In this document: positions 9,274 through 20,257 of the stretch, one piece after another
Position numbering within the stretch: the first letter of the stretch is position 1
How the letters are laid out: each line of letters starts with the position of its first letter
Assembly (NCBI GenBank): GCA_020746995.1
Contig: JAGPXD010000003.1
Span: 5,456,001 to 5,520,000, forward strand
Reading direction: 5' to 3'
Source: Plectosphaerella cucumerina
Lineage: Eukaryota > Ascomycota > Sordariomycetes > Glomerellales > Plectosphaerellaceae
Length of the DNA: 64,000 nucleotides
Translations under genes and position numbers: made by a program
Notes under the pieces: model-generated
What the model was told of the DNA's origin: nothing
The model's database searches: none
Seen by the model: the letters and a program-made list of their open reading frames with translations, nothing else

Positions 9274-11145
9274 CTAAGCCTCCTTCTTCAGGCCAGCCAG
9301 AGGATGCTCAGATGAAGGGATGTACTCTCCGGGCGACAAGGCCTGTGCAATACCCCTGTACCGCCAGCGACTGACGTACGCTGGCTCATCGCCCTCGCCG
9401 CCGTTCTTCGTGGCGTACGCTCCAAGAAGAGTGCCTAGAAATCATGTGTCAGCATCAGGTCATCCAGCTACCCTGAAGAAACCACCCATCTACTCACCCA
9501 CAAACATGCCGCTGGCACCAGTGACTATGATGGCATCGACTTTGTCAAACTGGATCCTTTCCTCAAGAGAACCCACGGGCTCAGCGCTGAGCTCAAAGGA
9601 TGTCCAGTCTCGCGCTTCAGCCCGGAGTCGAATCTTCCGGTTCCTCCAGGAACAAGGAACCTCCCTCACAACAGTCGGCGGCTGGGGAATGATAGCCGGC
9701 CAGCGGTCTGGATACTTGTGCCGCCCGAGCAGCTCCGTCCTAAACCGCAGGAATGTTCGCCTGATGCCGTTGTCATCCGTCAGAGCGACGATCCCCAAGT
9801 CGATGTGCTGCCACTGGTTGAGGAACACCGAGATGCCTGCTTCAGACTCCTCCTCGACTGGTTGAAAGTCAAAGTCGAGCGTGAATCCGAAAACAGTGTC
9901 TGTCTGTTTACGGCCGATAAAGGTAAGTCCCTCGCGGTTGTCGGTGAATTCAGCATCGCCCGTCAGGTTGATCCGTGAAGGGGTCAGACGGAGGGTTTCC
10001 TCGTGCCCCTCGGGCGAAACGGTAAAGAGAGTTTCTCGGGGTGGTCTCCAGAACCCAAGGTTGCGCGGGAGCGCGGTGCCTGGCTCAAAGTCGTACTCGT
10101 CGGGATCACCGAGCCAGGGGCCGGTGCCAGGGACCTCATCACGGTCGCGCAAGGTGATGGGCCAGCCCTCTATGCGGCCGGTGATATTGGCAAAGATTGG
10201 CCACTCGCCCTCCTTCCAGGTGACGGGAAATAAGAGCCCCTCGCGGCCCATGGGGTAGACCTCCCACTCTGGGCCGGAGCGGGTGCCGAGTGAGATGCCC
10301 CACCAGTTGCCGTCGCCATCCTGAAAGACATCGCCATGCCCAACGCACTGAATGTACTCGTCTGTGCCACGGTTTGTCTGGAGGGGGTTGTTTTCCCAGC
10401 TTTCGTACGGTCCCTTGACATCGCGCGAACGGCCGATCGTAACGGTATGGTTCACCTCGGTGCCCTCTTCTGAGATGAGAAGGTAGTACCACTCATCTTT
10501 CAACATGACTCGAGGCCCTTCCGGGTTGCGGCCTCCCGTGCCTGTCCAGATGCTGTACAACTCGCCGGCCACGCCTGTCCGGAGATCCACAGCGCTCTGG
10601 AGGATTGTGTCACCAGCCACCGAGACGTACAACGTGCCATCCGTGTCGATGAAGAAGTCGGGGTCGATGTAAGGACTTGGTGACGGATAGCTGACGATCA
10701 GGGGATCACTCCAAGCGTCGTTGTCATAAGGGTTCGTGCTGTTGAAGATAAGAATGATGGGACTCCAGTTATCCTCGCGGATGTACGAGGTGGCATAGTA
10801 AAAGACACCACTGTAGTAACGGAGTGTTGGTGCCCAAAGTCCCTCGAGTTGGCCGGTGGTCGCATAGGTCATACGTGGCACCTGCCCGGGTCGATTGTGG
10901 ACATGACTGACGTGCTTCCAGCTCATCAAGTCTTTGGACGCGTAGATGGGTGCCCCGGGAAAGAACATGAAATTGGACACGGAGCAGAAGGTGGTATTTT
11001 CCCACTCCGGGACGAAAACGCAGCTAGGGTCGGAGTTCCAGCCTGGAAAGACGGGGTTCGTGTAGGTTGTGTTTTGGCGCATCTCCGCAGCAGAAGTCAA
11101 CTGCCACAGAAGGGCCAAAAGGGCCAAGACGATCTTGACGGCCAT
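9274..11145 (-). CDS. Secreted glycoside hydrolase family 43 with C-terminal beta-sandwich
   Basis: Two exons, 11145-9498 and 9434-9274, with a 63-nt intron (GTGAGT to TTCTAG); 602 aa. A signal peptide ('MAVKIVLALLALLWQLTSA') is followed by a five-blade propeller. The GH43 catalytic residues are visible: general base Asp in 'TNPVFPGWNSDPS', modulator Asp in 'SPYIDPDFFID', general acid Glu in 'GGRNPEGPRVM'. After about residue 370 comes a beta-sandwich (DUF1349-like; 'GLTFIGRKQTDTVFGFTL'), the arrangement of fungal beta-xylosidases and alpha-arabinofuranosidases acting on hemicellulose. The short last exon supplies 'TLLGAYATKNGGEG' and the C-terminus, and would be missed if the intron were read through. 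Exact substrate is not resolvable from sequence. Confidence 0.9.
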
Positions 11146-13356
11146 GATGGGAATGAAACAACGAAAGACTACGGTGCGTGGCAGTAGAACTTCCCAGAGA
11201 TGAACTGATAGTTTTATACTCGATGCCTGCTGCGACGGCCGGTGAAGATGATCCCTCTACACAGTGCTCGTTACCTTGCTCTTCATATTCTAGCTAAGTC
11301 AAAATACCCCGCATCTTGGTGCCGCGTCCACCGCAATCGAGGAAGACATTCCTGCCCAGGAAGACCTGGGAGGTGCTTGTTTTGCGGAAATCCGACATTG
11401 TGACCGAAAGGAGAAATTAACAGGCTTGGGAGCATCGGTAAGGAGCTAGTGGCATCGACGTGCAGAAAACACGGGGAACCACACCACTCACAGTCATGAA
11501 AGCCCGGCAGCCGATGCAGACTGGCGGGATTCATCACATCCGCTTCGTGCGGAAGCATGATCCCCCGCCCAAGATCTTCAGGATAGGAGGCGGCAGTGCG
11601 GTGTGTCTGCCGCTTCTACTCCGCACGCTGCATGTTGCCAACTGTAGCGGAACTTCTTCTGACAGCCCCGGAGAGCAATTATCTCGGAGAAATAGAAAAA
11701 ATGCAGAGCTTTCTTGCAGACTGAACAGGACGAGTCTGATGGCGCATCCCTATCCCTAGAGCCCCAAGGCTACTGGCCTTCAACTCGCCCGCCGGGGGGG
11801 GTTGCAGCTATGTCGTCTAATTCGACTGAATCATCAAAATGAGTGGGACCTGATGAGAACACACGCGAACGACGGCAGCGAAAACCTATCATCCTCATTC
11901 AGGTAGCTAGTTTAGGTGAGCTCATTACCAAGCTCTGTTTCTTCAGGTGCCTAGATCCATCATCAGTGTCAAGGAATGCCTAAGCTTGTTCCGCGACGCA
12001 TACAAGAATGGGATACACTACACTTCAACGCACCCCCAGCTTCTACGATTCGTTAGTTGATCTCCATGGGTACGTACTTATCAAGACCAAGAGCCCGGCT
12101 CTAGCTTTGCAGGCACTCTTGACAAAAATTGGCCAGATGCGATACTATCTTGCACTTGAGCAGCAACAGACATCGGAGCTTGCCGAGGTTGCGACGTTCA
12201 TCCCAGCACCAGACGGCTAAGAGGGCTGATCTCCATCTGCTGTCTCGTCGTGGGCCACATTCTCATCCTCTTGGCGGCCACCCTTGCCTTCACCAGGGGT
12301 ATCAACACTTCTTTCGTTGGCAAATCTTGGCAAGCCGTGTCACAAGTCACCGGCAATGACACCAGACCACATCAGTGCTGGAGGTAGCGAATTAAAAGAC
12401 AGAGAGATCGGCAACTGGATCAAACCCGCAGACACGGGCTTGAATCAACACACCAGACTGCGGCGGCGACCAGATGGGAGAGTAGAGTCTAGTCTGGAAG
12501 TTATCAAAAGGGGTAGTGAAGAAAGACGTTGACATCACGGGATGACTTCCGAAAGGTAGCTCAGCTCCTACTTGCTGGGACACTATCTCGCCATAAGGGG
12601 TCGTGGACGAAAGTTGGCCACTGTGAGTTGTTTGAGTAGGTACCTTAGTAGGAACCTATCTTCGAATTCACTCCCTTATCCATTCCTCGGGAGACGATAG
12701 CTGCATGTGTATTTTGGCCAATAAGCCACTGGATCATCTTTCGAATTGCCTCTTCAGGTAGGTGCCACATCTGAAAAGCATTGGAGCTGACAGTAGGTAA
12801 GGAAGGATTTCACTCATTTATGATGACGCTAAAATGCAATCAAACCCGTCTCCCGTCATGACCCCGCGATGTCTCAACGGCGGCCAGCGCCCTCCACGCG
12901 CCCTCCACGCGCCCTACAATAAGATCACATGTCGCAGCACAGCAGGTTGATCTAGGGGCCCGACATGGCGTCCCACAGTGACCGCATCAGAGTAAGCACG
13001 CGCTTATTCGACCAGGTTCGGCACATGTAAGCACAACGCATCCCTGTGCCTTCTTAACTTCTCCACAGGCTTTTATCCAGATTCCACTGCCTTCATTGGC
13101 CTGATTTCTGATGCATCGGACATCTCTGACCTAAGATTCCACCATGCCGAGCCAGTACCCCTGAACGGCTCCTTGCGAGTCGCGACCCCACCCCTTTCTT
13201 TGGCAGGGCTGCATGGAGGTCAGATCCCACTCTGTGTACTTCATGTCGGTAACAGGTAGCAAGCTGGTCAAACAAATTGGACCTTAAAAGAGGCCGATCC
13301 TCATGGCGAACGATGAACACAATCTAGTGAATCAAGACTCTCGACACATCTTCAAC
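11146..13356. other. Long intergenic region, divergent promoters of GH43 and P450 genes
   Basis: About 2.2 kb without a supported gene; the small frames here have no motif or codon bias. The only structure seen is an 11-bp direct repeat at 12889-12915. Otherwise nothing recognised. Confidence 0.6.
12889..12915. repeat. 11-bp direct repeat, 2.5 copies
   Basis: The unit GCCCTCCACGC occurs twice in tandem, followed by a partial third copy, upstream of the P450 gene. Too short to be a known element. Confidence 0.7.
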
Positions 13357-15254
13357 ATGGCTTCACTTGATACGCCCGTCTCCACGTTGTGGGCAGCATG
13401 CGCGCACCGTCTTCGACAGCACCCGGTCGTGGCTGCCGCTGTGCTCGTGGCTGGTTTTTCTTTTCTCCTCGCCCTACGTCGCGTCAATCGTCTTCGAAAG
13501 CCTCTTCCGGGCATTCCCTACAACCCTGGCGCCGTCTCTTACATGCTTGGAGATATACCCGCTGCTATGCGCTCGAAGAATCCGTGGATGTTGTGGGCTA
13601 CACAAGGCGTCACCCACAACTCGCCCCTTACCCAAATCTTCATGCGGCCGTTCCAGCAGCCCTGGGTGCTTGTCACGGACCCATGGCTCAGCGCTGATAT
13701 CTTCACCAAAAGGACCAAGGAGTTTGACAGGAGCGACGTCACTGGCGAACTATTCGGCGCCATCCTTCCAGGTTTTCACCTCGTGTACAAGTCTGCGGAT
13801 CCTCATTTCAAGAAGAACAAGGAGCTAGTTCGCGAGCTCATGACGCCCTCATTCATCAACGAGGTAAGTCTGGCGAGGCTCGGCTGTCTGTGACTTGACT
13901 GACAACTCTTTCAAAGGTCACGGCTCCACAGATCTACCATTCGATCCAAATGATGATAGACCTGTGGTACCGCAAGATCGAGATGGCCGGCGGACGACCA
14001 TTTGAGGCTGGGCTTGATATTCATCATGCTGCTATCGACATCATTCTTGGCGCGTCTTTCGGCTTCGACGACGGGAAATCGCAGATTGCGAAAGAGATAA
14101 GGTCCCTCGAAGCTAAAGAATCGCAGCCGACGAAGGGCGAAGGGGACTCTCGCCATGGAGACGAAGACGCTTTTGAGTTCAAACTGGCTCCTCTCGATGA
14201 CAGCGTCCGCGCATTCACCATCCTGATGGAAAGTGTCGGCGTAGTCGTATCCTCGCCTGCTCCTCGGCTCCATCATTTCCTCTACAGAAACCTTTCACCG
14301 AAGATGAGGAAAGCGACAGCCCTTCGCAACCGACTTCGAGATGAAGAGGTCACAAAGAGCCTCGAACGAAGAAACTCTCCCAAGCCGCAGCGGTGTGCTC
14401 TGGATCAGCTTCTTACTCGAGAGGATGCCATCGCAGCCAAGGAAGGCCGAGAGGCGAACTACCGATCGGTGACCATCATGAGCGAGGTAAGTCACTGTCC
14501 AGCTCTTGGGCTCTACTCTTGACAACATGCTGACCATGCGCAGCTGCTTGGCTATCTCGGCGCAGGCCACGAAACAACTTCAGCTGTCCTCCGCTGGGCC
14601 TTGAAGTATTTGGTTCACAACCAGCATGCACAGAAGAAGCTCCGCGATGCTTTGCATTCTTCCTACCCTGACGCCAGAAAGCAGAGCCGCCGCCCGACTC
14701 TTGAGGAAATCCTCAGAACCAACATCCCCTACGTCGATGCCGTCATTGACGAAACCCTTCGGTGCGCTTGGGTTCTCCCATTGATCATGCGCCAGGCCCT
14801 GGTCGACACCCAGATCCTCGGAAAGCCGATACCCAAGGGCACCACCCTCGTCCTTTTCGGCATGGGACCAGGCTTGACCATGCCCGCTCTGAAGCTGGAT
14901 GATGAAGAGTCCCAGAAGTCTGTCGAGGCATTCAGGAACAAGGTTGGCAGCTTCGACGAGAACAACATGGACGAGTTTCTGCCCGAGCGCTGGTTGAAGA
15001 CAACCGTCAACAAGTCTGGACAGGAAGAGACGGTTTTCAACGCCAACGCCGGACCCACGATGGGATTCGGACATGGGCCCAGATCGTGCTTTGGCAGGCG
15101 CATGGCGACGGCCGAGATCAAAATCTTCCTGACCCTTGTGATCTGGTCATTTGAGATGCTTCCACTCGGGCCGAAGCTGTGGAACATGGATGAGTCCCTT
15201 GGGTTGACTAGACACCCGAAGGACGTTAATTTGAAGCTGAGGAGGTGTACCTAG
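13357..15254 (+). CDS. Cytochrome P450 monooxygenase, membrane-anchored
   Basis: Three exons, 13357-13863, 13917-14486 and 14544-15254, with introns of 53 and 57 nt (GTAAGT donors); 595 aa. MASLDTPVS is preferred as the start; an in-frame ATG at 13303 would add 18 residues. An N-terminal membrane anchor ('VVAAAVLVAGFSFLLAL') precedes a proline-rich hinge ('RKPLPGIPYNPG'). The I-helix oxygen site 'AGHETTS' (about 366-372), the K-helix 'ETLR' (429-432) and the haem loop 'FGHGPRSCFGRRMA' with ligand Cys541 are all intact. The protein would be ER-bound and need the usual reductase. It lies tail to tail with a Zn2Cys6 regulator, so it may belong to a small metabolic locus. CYP family and substrate are not assignable here. 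Confidence 0.94.
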
Positions 15255-15633
15255 GGAGAGGCTTGGGGAACGTCGGCTGACGAGTGATCCTGGGAAGGTT
15301 CAGTGGGGGGAGTGGACGCGCATTGCAATTTAAGGCGTATGTAGTTCGCTCGACAACCAAGGCGAAGAGTCAGGGAAAGAGACAGCAATCGAACACAACT
15401 ATTTTGATACCTAGTAATGTGTTGGCTGCTTGATGGGAAGAATCCTCTTAGATCGTTTACTGGGTACTTGACCCAGTCTATCTGGCCATCTTTACTGTCT
15501 CTACAAGTCGAGACTTACGCGTGGGCTTCTCATGAACCACCCGCTTGTCACACATGCTTGAAGTGCAGAAACTCCGCATCCAAGCTCAAGCTGCGCAAAC
15601 CGGCGCAAGACTGTTACTTGCAGATGGCATCCC
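15255..15633. other. Intergenic between convergent genes
   Basis: Shared 3' region of the P450 and the regulator genes. A 176-codon frame overlapping the regulator's end is a shadow of it. Nothing else seen. Confidence 0.6.
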
Positions 15634-18042
15634 CTACGTCCGATCCACGAACCCGAATTCCAGGAACCCACCCGAGAAGAAGTCCTCCATGTTGGGAAAC
15701 GTGTCCCACTCGGAGTACTGTTCATGTTCGCCGTGAACAGGCCCAGAAAATCCTCCATGTGGCATCGATGCGGCCTGCAATGGCGGAGGACCAGGCCGGT
15801 CTGCTTCCGCAGTCGCCACGAGAGACGATCCTGCGTACTCCTGCCGACCCTCAAAGGTGTTCTGAAGATGTCCAGTTGCCCCCTCGGTCCCAGGCGCTTC
15901 TCCAACAGCAACTTGACTTTGCTGTTCTCCAGCAATCCGAGCCATGATCTTCCGATGCGCAATGTTGGCGAGTCTCACAACCCACAGTTTGCTGCAGTCA
16001 CCGTCCAGCCACTGATTCAGCCGGCTGATGACATCTAGGCTGATCTGATCCTGAATCCTTGAATCAGCCTCCCCATAGTGCGCAAGCACCATGGCGCTGT
16101 ACACAAGGCAAAGACATCGGTTGGAGCCAACCGAGTTCTTGACGTTAGCTGGCACCTGGAGGAACGTTTGGAGGATGACAAGGGCGTGGCTGCAGGCGGC
16201 CGCTCTCAAGCTGCCTGTTGCCTCGTCTCGAGCAGTTTTCCGATGGCTAGAAATCGCATTTTGGTCGCGGGAGCCACGTGCTGGATGGTCCCGATCGCTC
16301 AAGAGCGTGTTGGAGGATAGGTCTTCGTCAAGCTCCTGGAGGTACCTGACCGCCAAGACGAGAGATGCCGAGAAGAAACCAACCTTCAGCATTGAGGCGG
16401 TGGGAAGTGCTTTGCAGGCGGTTAGTCGAGACAAGACGAACCAGGTAGCGGGACGAGACGATGGCTTACACAAGAGATGATTCCATCTCTCTTCCCAGGC
16501 TGTAAAACTGAGGTTCTCCGGATTGTATTGGGGAGCATGCCGTGTTTCGAGCTTCTGTAGAAGGCTAGCGTAAAGCAAAATTTCTGAAAGAAGCATTCCA
16601 TCGTGCATTGATGCATCGTAGAAGCTGAGGAGGATGTTGCAGCTGTCGAGATATCCAGCCGGGATGGTTGACGGCCTCCCTGTGCTAGCCGCCCAGCTAT
16701 GTATTTATCAGTCACGCCCCTCTCAAGTTCAGGAAGAGCTTACTGAAGATGTTGCAAACATATCGTAGCCCAAAGCCGAATGGCCCTTTGGTCGTCTGTT
16801 GTTGATGAGGCAGACTTGATCCTGAGGACAATCTCTGAGAAGCTTATGCTAAGCATTGCCTGCTTGATGCAGTAGCCTGTCAACATCCAACTGTCGATGA
16901 AATCTGGGTGTGTCTGGAAATTATTAGTCGTCTATTGAAGTTTTTATGCTGGAAAGGCTCACATCTGTGCGGCAAGGGCCGTTGTCGGTCATGAGGAGGA
17001 CGCCTTGAATGTCCTCAAGCGTGAGCGGTGCCACAAGCAAGACCTGACCAAGCGCGATCCGGACGCGATCGTAGAGTTTCTGGTGGATGAGGCCTCCAAC
17101 CATATCGCCTTGGTATGCAATTGCGTGAAGGCAGCAGACGCTGTGTAGGAAGGGCGAAGTCTGGCGGAGCTCGTCGCTTGTTGTCGCCTCGCTCATCTCT
17201 CCAATCAGCACGTTATGCATTTTGTAGTAGAGAAATCTGAAACAAAATGATCAGCTGGATTAGCCAGACCAAAAATGGCGTTCCTACCCTACACTTTAAT
17301 CAGGGCATCGGCCTCTGCTTTGCTGATGGTTCCGAGCTCCAGTAGGTCACCGTTTCCCACGGCTCTCGGACGCGCCTCGATGCCGGTGCAACGCCGGCCC
17401 ATCTCGCGGAGAACCACGATGGGCGCCGAATGCACCACATGGTCGGCGGGGTTCGACATCCGCTCGAGGCCGGTGTCTCCATCGTCAGACCCCGGTGCGT
17501 TCGGCGTTGCTGCCGAGTCATGGTCCCGAGTCTTCGCGTCGCAAGCTCCGTCGTGACCCGTTCGATTGGTAAGTTTCTTCACCAGGGAGGTGAGCTCATT
17601 GAAGCGTTCTTCCATCTCTCGTAGTCTAACTGGCGTCAGCTCACAAGCTCGAGAAAAGCACAAAGTGGACGGTACCTGGCCTCCAAGCTGGACATCGACT
17701 CATTGCCGGGATTGCCCCCAGGGGTTGGCAGCACCTGATCAGAATTCGAACGAGAGCACGGTATTCTTGCATGTACTTTCAGTAAAGATTCTCAGATTGA
17801 CATCTTCATGCTTAGGGTTCGACTCACCGTAGGTTGTGGCATCTTCGACATGTGCGCGAGTTGACGTCAAAGTCGCACTTGCATTTAAGCCTCTGACACG
17901 ACTCGCATGAAAGAATTCGCCGGCGTCTCTTCGTCGTGAGATGTTGGTCAGGGAGCTCCTCCGGAGCGGTTCGTTTGGTTGAAGGCGTCTCTTGGGCACT
18001 GGGTCGTCTTCGATACATCTTGGCGTCCGGTGATGAAGACAT
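15634..18042 (-). CDS. Zn(II)2Cys6 transcription factor
   Basis: Seven exons: 18042-17828, 17765-17676, 17625-17293, 17236-16963, 16913-16744, 16696-16470 and 16409-15634; 694 aa. The binuclear cluster is 'CESCQRLKCKCDFDVNSRTC' followed by 'RRC' near residues 45-68, after a basic stretch ('KRRRRIL'). A linker and a coiled coil ('LEARLREMEERFNELTSLV') follow, typical for dimerisation, then a long helical middle region of the fungal regulator type. The 60-nt intron at 16410-16469 has a good branch site (CGACTAAC) but is a multiple of three without stops, so retention would only insert 20 residues. It is 274 bp downstream of the dioxygenase gene on the same strand. Target genes are inferred, not shown. 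Confidence 0.88.
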
Positions 18043-18050
18043 TGTTTCAA

Positions 18051-18108
18051 CGCCGACCGCGAAGCGGCGGGGGCCGATTGGCTTTATACATTCTTCCAGC
18101 GCCGACCG
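18051..18108. promoter_or_regulatory. Two CGCCGACCG boxes upstream of the Zn2Cys6 gene
   Basis: The 9-mer CGCCGACCG occurs at 18051-18059 and 18100-18108, within 70 bp of the regulator's ATG. CCG/CGG triplets are the half-sites of Zn2Cys6 dimers, so autoregulation is possible. No binding data; inference from repetition. Confidence 0.35.
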
Positions 18109-18316
18109 TTACTACAGGGGCTATTTAGGGCGATCTACTAGTCTTATTCCCCCTGACTCAATTCAGCTGCAGTGCATTACAGGCCTAGTCCAGCTTCCAC
18201 GGCCCCCTGTACACAAATCCATTCTCCCTGATTGGCTTCCTCCAGTCCAACTTTGAAGAACATGCCTTAGATGGATGGATGGCATCGTCTCCTACTCACC
18301 CTGTTACTTTCACACA

Positions 18317-19518
18317 TCACGGCTGCTTCCCAAATGTCTTCTGGAAGCGGAGCGCACACCACTGCACAGATCAGCATCTTCCAAATCAAAAAGCTCTCGG
18401 GGTATCTCACCTCGCCGCAACTGATGGGCTCGTATTTTGGAGGGTGCTCCTCGTCAATACAGCTCGGCAGCACGGAACACGTCTCGTTGAAGTTGAAACC
18501 AAAGAAGAACGGCAGCGAGTACCGCTCCACTGGTGCATAGTTGAACACGCGATGCACCGTCGACTGGAACCGGTCGTTTGACAAACGCATCAGGAAGTCG
18601 CCAATGTTGACGACAAAGGTGTCCTCGACGGGCGGCACTTTGAGCCACTGGCCCTCCTTCGTCAGGACCTCGAGGCCGCCAACGCTATCCTGCCAGAGGA
18701 ACGTGAAGCACTGCAGGTCCGTGTGCGCACCGATACCAACGTCGATGGTCGCATCTTTTGGGGCCGTGTTCGCGGGGTAGTAGTTGATCACGGAATCGCT
18801 ACGGAAAGTCAGTTCCGTCGAGTTGTTGGCACGAATCGTGCGTCCGCCCAACTTACCTTCCCGGGTATGTCACGACGTCGTCAAAGTAGTTCTCCGGCAC
18901 GTCCAGCGCCAGGGCGAAGATCCTGATTAGATTCCGGGCCAGGGTCAGACACGACTGCCAGTAGGCAATCAGGTCATCCTTGAACCCTGGGAGGTGACTT
19001 GTGCCCTCCCACATGAAGTCCTCGCAACGCAGCCACTTCTTGACAACTTCTGGCGTGGCGCTAAGATCCTTGGTCTGAGGGTCGTACTTTGGGTCGTAGC
19101 GGAAGCTGAAGCCCTCCTTGAGGTCCTGGGACTCCGTCGGCGAGATGTGGCCTCGCTGGCTCCAGCCGTTGTAGAACTTGGACTTGCTCTGCGCGACGAG
19201 TGCCTTCTTCTCCTTCGGCTGAGAGAAGAAGGTGCGGGCCTGTTTGTACGCTGCGTCGATCTTCTCCTTGGGGATGCCGTGGTTCTTCATGTAGAAGAAC
19301 CCGGTGTTGGTGGCGGCTTCTCGGATCACCTTTGCCAGTGACTGGCGCTGCTGCTCGTCACCGTTGACGCCGGACAGGTCAATGGTGGGAACTTCCGAGG
19401 CGTCGCAGTTGCGTGAGGGGGTCCGGAGCACATCTCGGTACACGGGTCCGTACCCTGTCGCCAGCTCGAGCTTGTACGTCTCGGGGGGCTGGGCCACTGT
19501 TTCTGTCATGGTCGCCAT
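18317..19518 (-). CDS. 2-oxoglutarate/Fe(II)-dependent dioxygenase (isopenicillin N synthase-like)
   Basis: Three exons, 19518-18857, 18798-18411 and 18361-18317, with introns of 58 and 49 nt; 364 aa. The start MATMTETVAQPP is preferred over an in-frame ATG 24 codons upstream. The N-terminal DIOX_N region contains 'EVPTIDLSGVNGDE' and 'GFFYMKNHGIP'. The iron ligands are His and Asp in 'GAHTDLQCFTFLWQD' and the distal His in 'STVHRVFN'; the 2-oxoglutarate clamp is 'RYSLPFFF'. The small last exon gives the tail 'WCALRFQKTFGKQP'. Enzymes of this type carry out hydroxylation, desaturation or ring formation in secondary metabolism and detoxification. The gene shares a 739-bp divergent promoter with an NCS1 permease and lies directly upstream of the regulator. 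Confidence 0.92.
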
Positions 19519-20257
19519 CTTGATGGATTGGTGTGGAGGGATAATGAGTGATTGGCAATGTGAGTATTGAATGATTGAGATGCTCTGCACTATCGCTGGC
19601 CGTCTCTTTGGATCTTGGACTTATTTGAAAGACCCTCACTTCGGTGCTGGTGAGGGTGTCGATGAGTCTCTCGTCCTGCACCGGTGGATGAAGCGGGGAA
19701 CACCCGCCGGAGACCGTCGGCCTTTGCTGCCCGACTGGAACCGTCGGCGATGGTCTTATCGCCCCTATCAAGGACAGGGGTGTAATCCAGCCGACGATGT
19801 CCGCCGGAGACCGGCGGGCCTCCTTATCTCACTAAAATGGCGTCCCGTCGACGCGCCGGAGACACTGCCGACGCGGCTTTCCAGATACAAATCCTACGCA
19901 AGCAAGGCAAGTTTGACATCCTCTCCCAACCTCTGTCTATCGCAAACTCCACCGGACAGTGCCGCTCGACACCGATTCGGTGATTCCCCAGCTTATCTTA
20001 GGCTTCCCCAGACTATCTCGATTAGCCGCCATTCCTGCGCCCGCACGCACGATGCCGCCATGATATGCCCGTCGTTCGTCCCAGAGCCTGCCATCACGAT
20101 ATGGCACATGCGGCATAGATGTGTGCTATAAGTAACTGGTCCCTTGCCGTGTAGAGTCGACACCACGTCTTTAATCTCGTCTCCTGTGCAAAGCTGAGCA
20201 GTGATACTCCGCTGCAAGTCATCTTTGTCACATCGTTAGCAGACTTCGGATCTCACC
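19519..20257. other. Divergent promoter of dioxygenase and NCS1 permease genes
   Basis: 739 bp, GC-rich, containing the repeated CGG-type boxes listed separately. No coding sequence supported. Confidence 0.65.
19705..19870. promoter_or_regulatory. Three CGCCGGAGAC boxes, two forming CGG-N3-CCG palindromes
   Basis: CGCCGGAGAC begins at 19705, 19802 and 19854. The second copy sits inside a perfect inverted repeat, CCGCCGG-AGA-CCGGCGG (19801-19817); the first is the near-identical CCGCCGGAGACCGTCGG. The third keeps the left half but has a CCG displaced to 19868-19870. Additional CCGACG/CGTCGG words lie nearby. CGG-Nx-CCG palindromes are the standard operators of Zn2Cys6 dimers, and such a regulator is encoded 1.5 kb away. 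Function is inferred. Confidence 0.5.
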
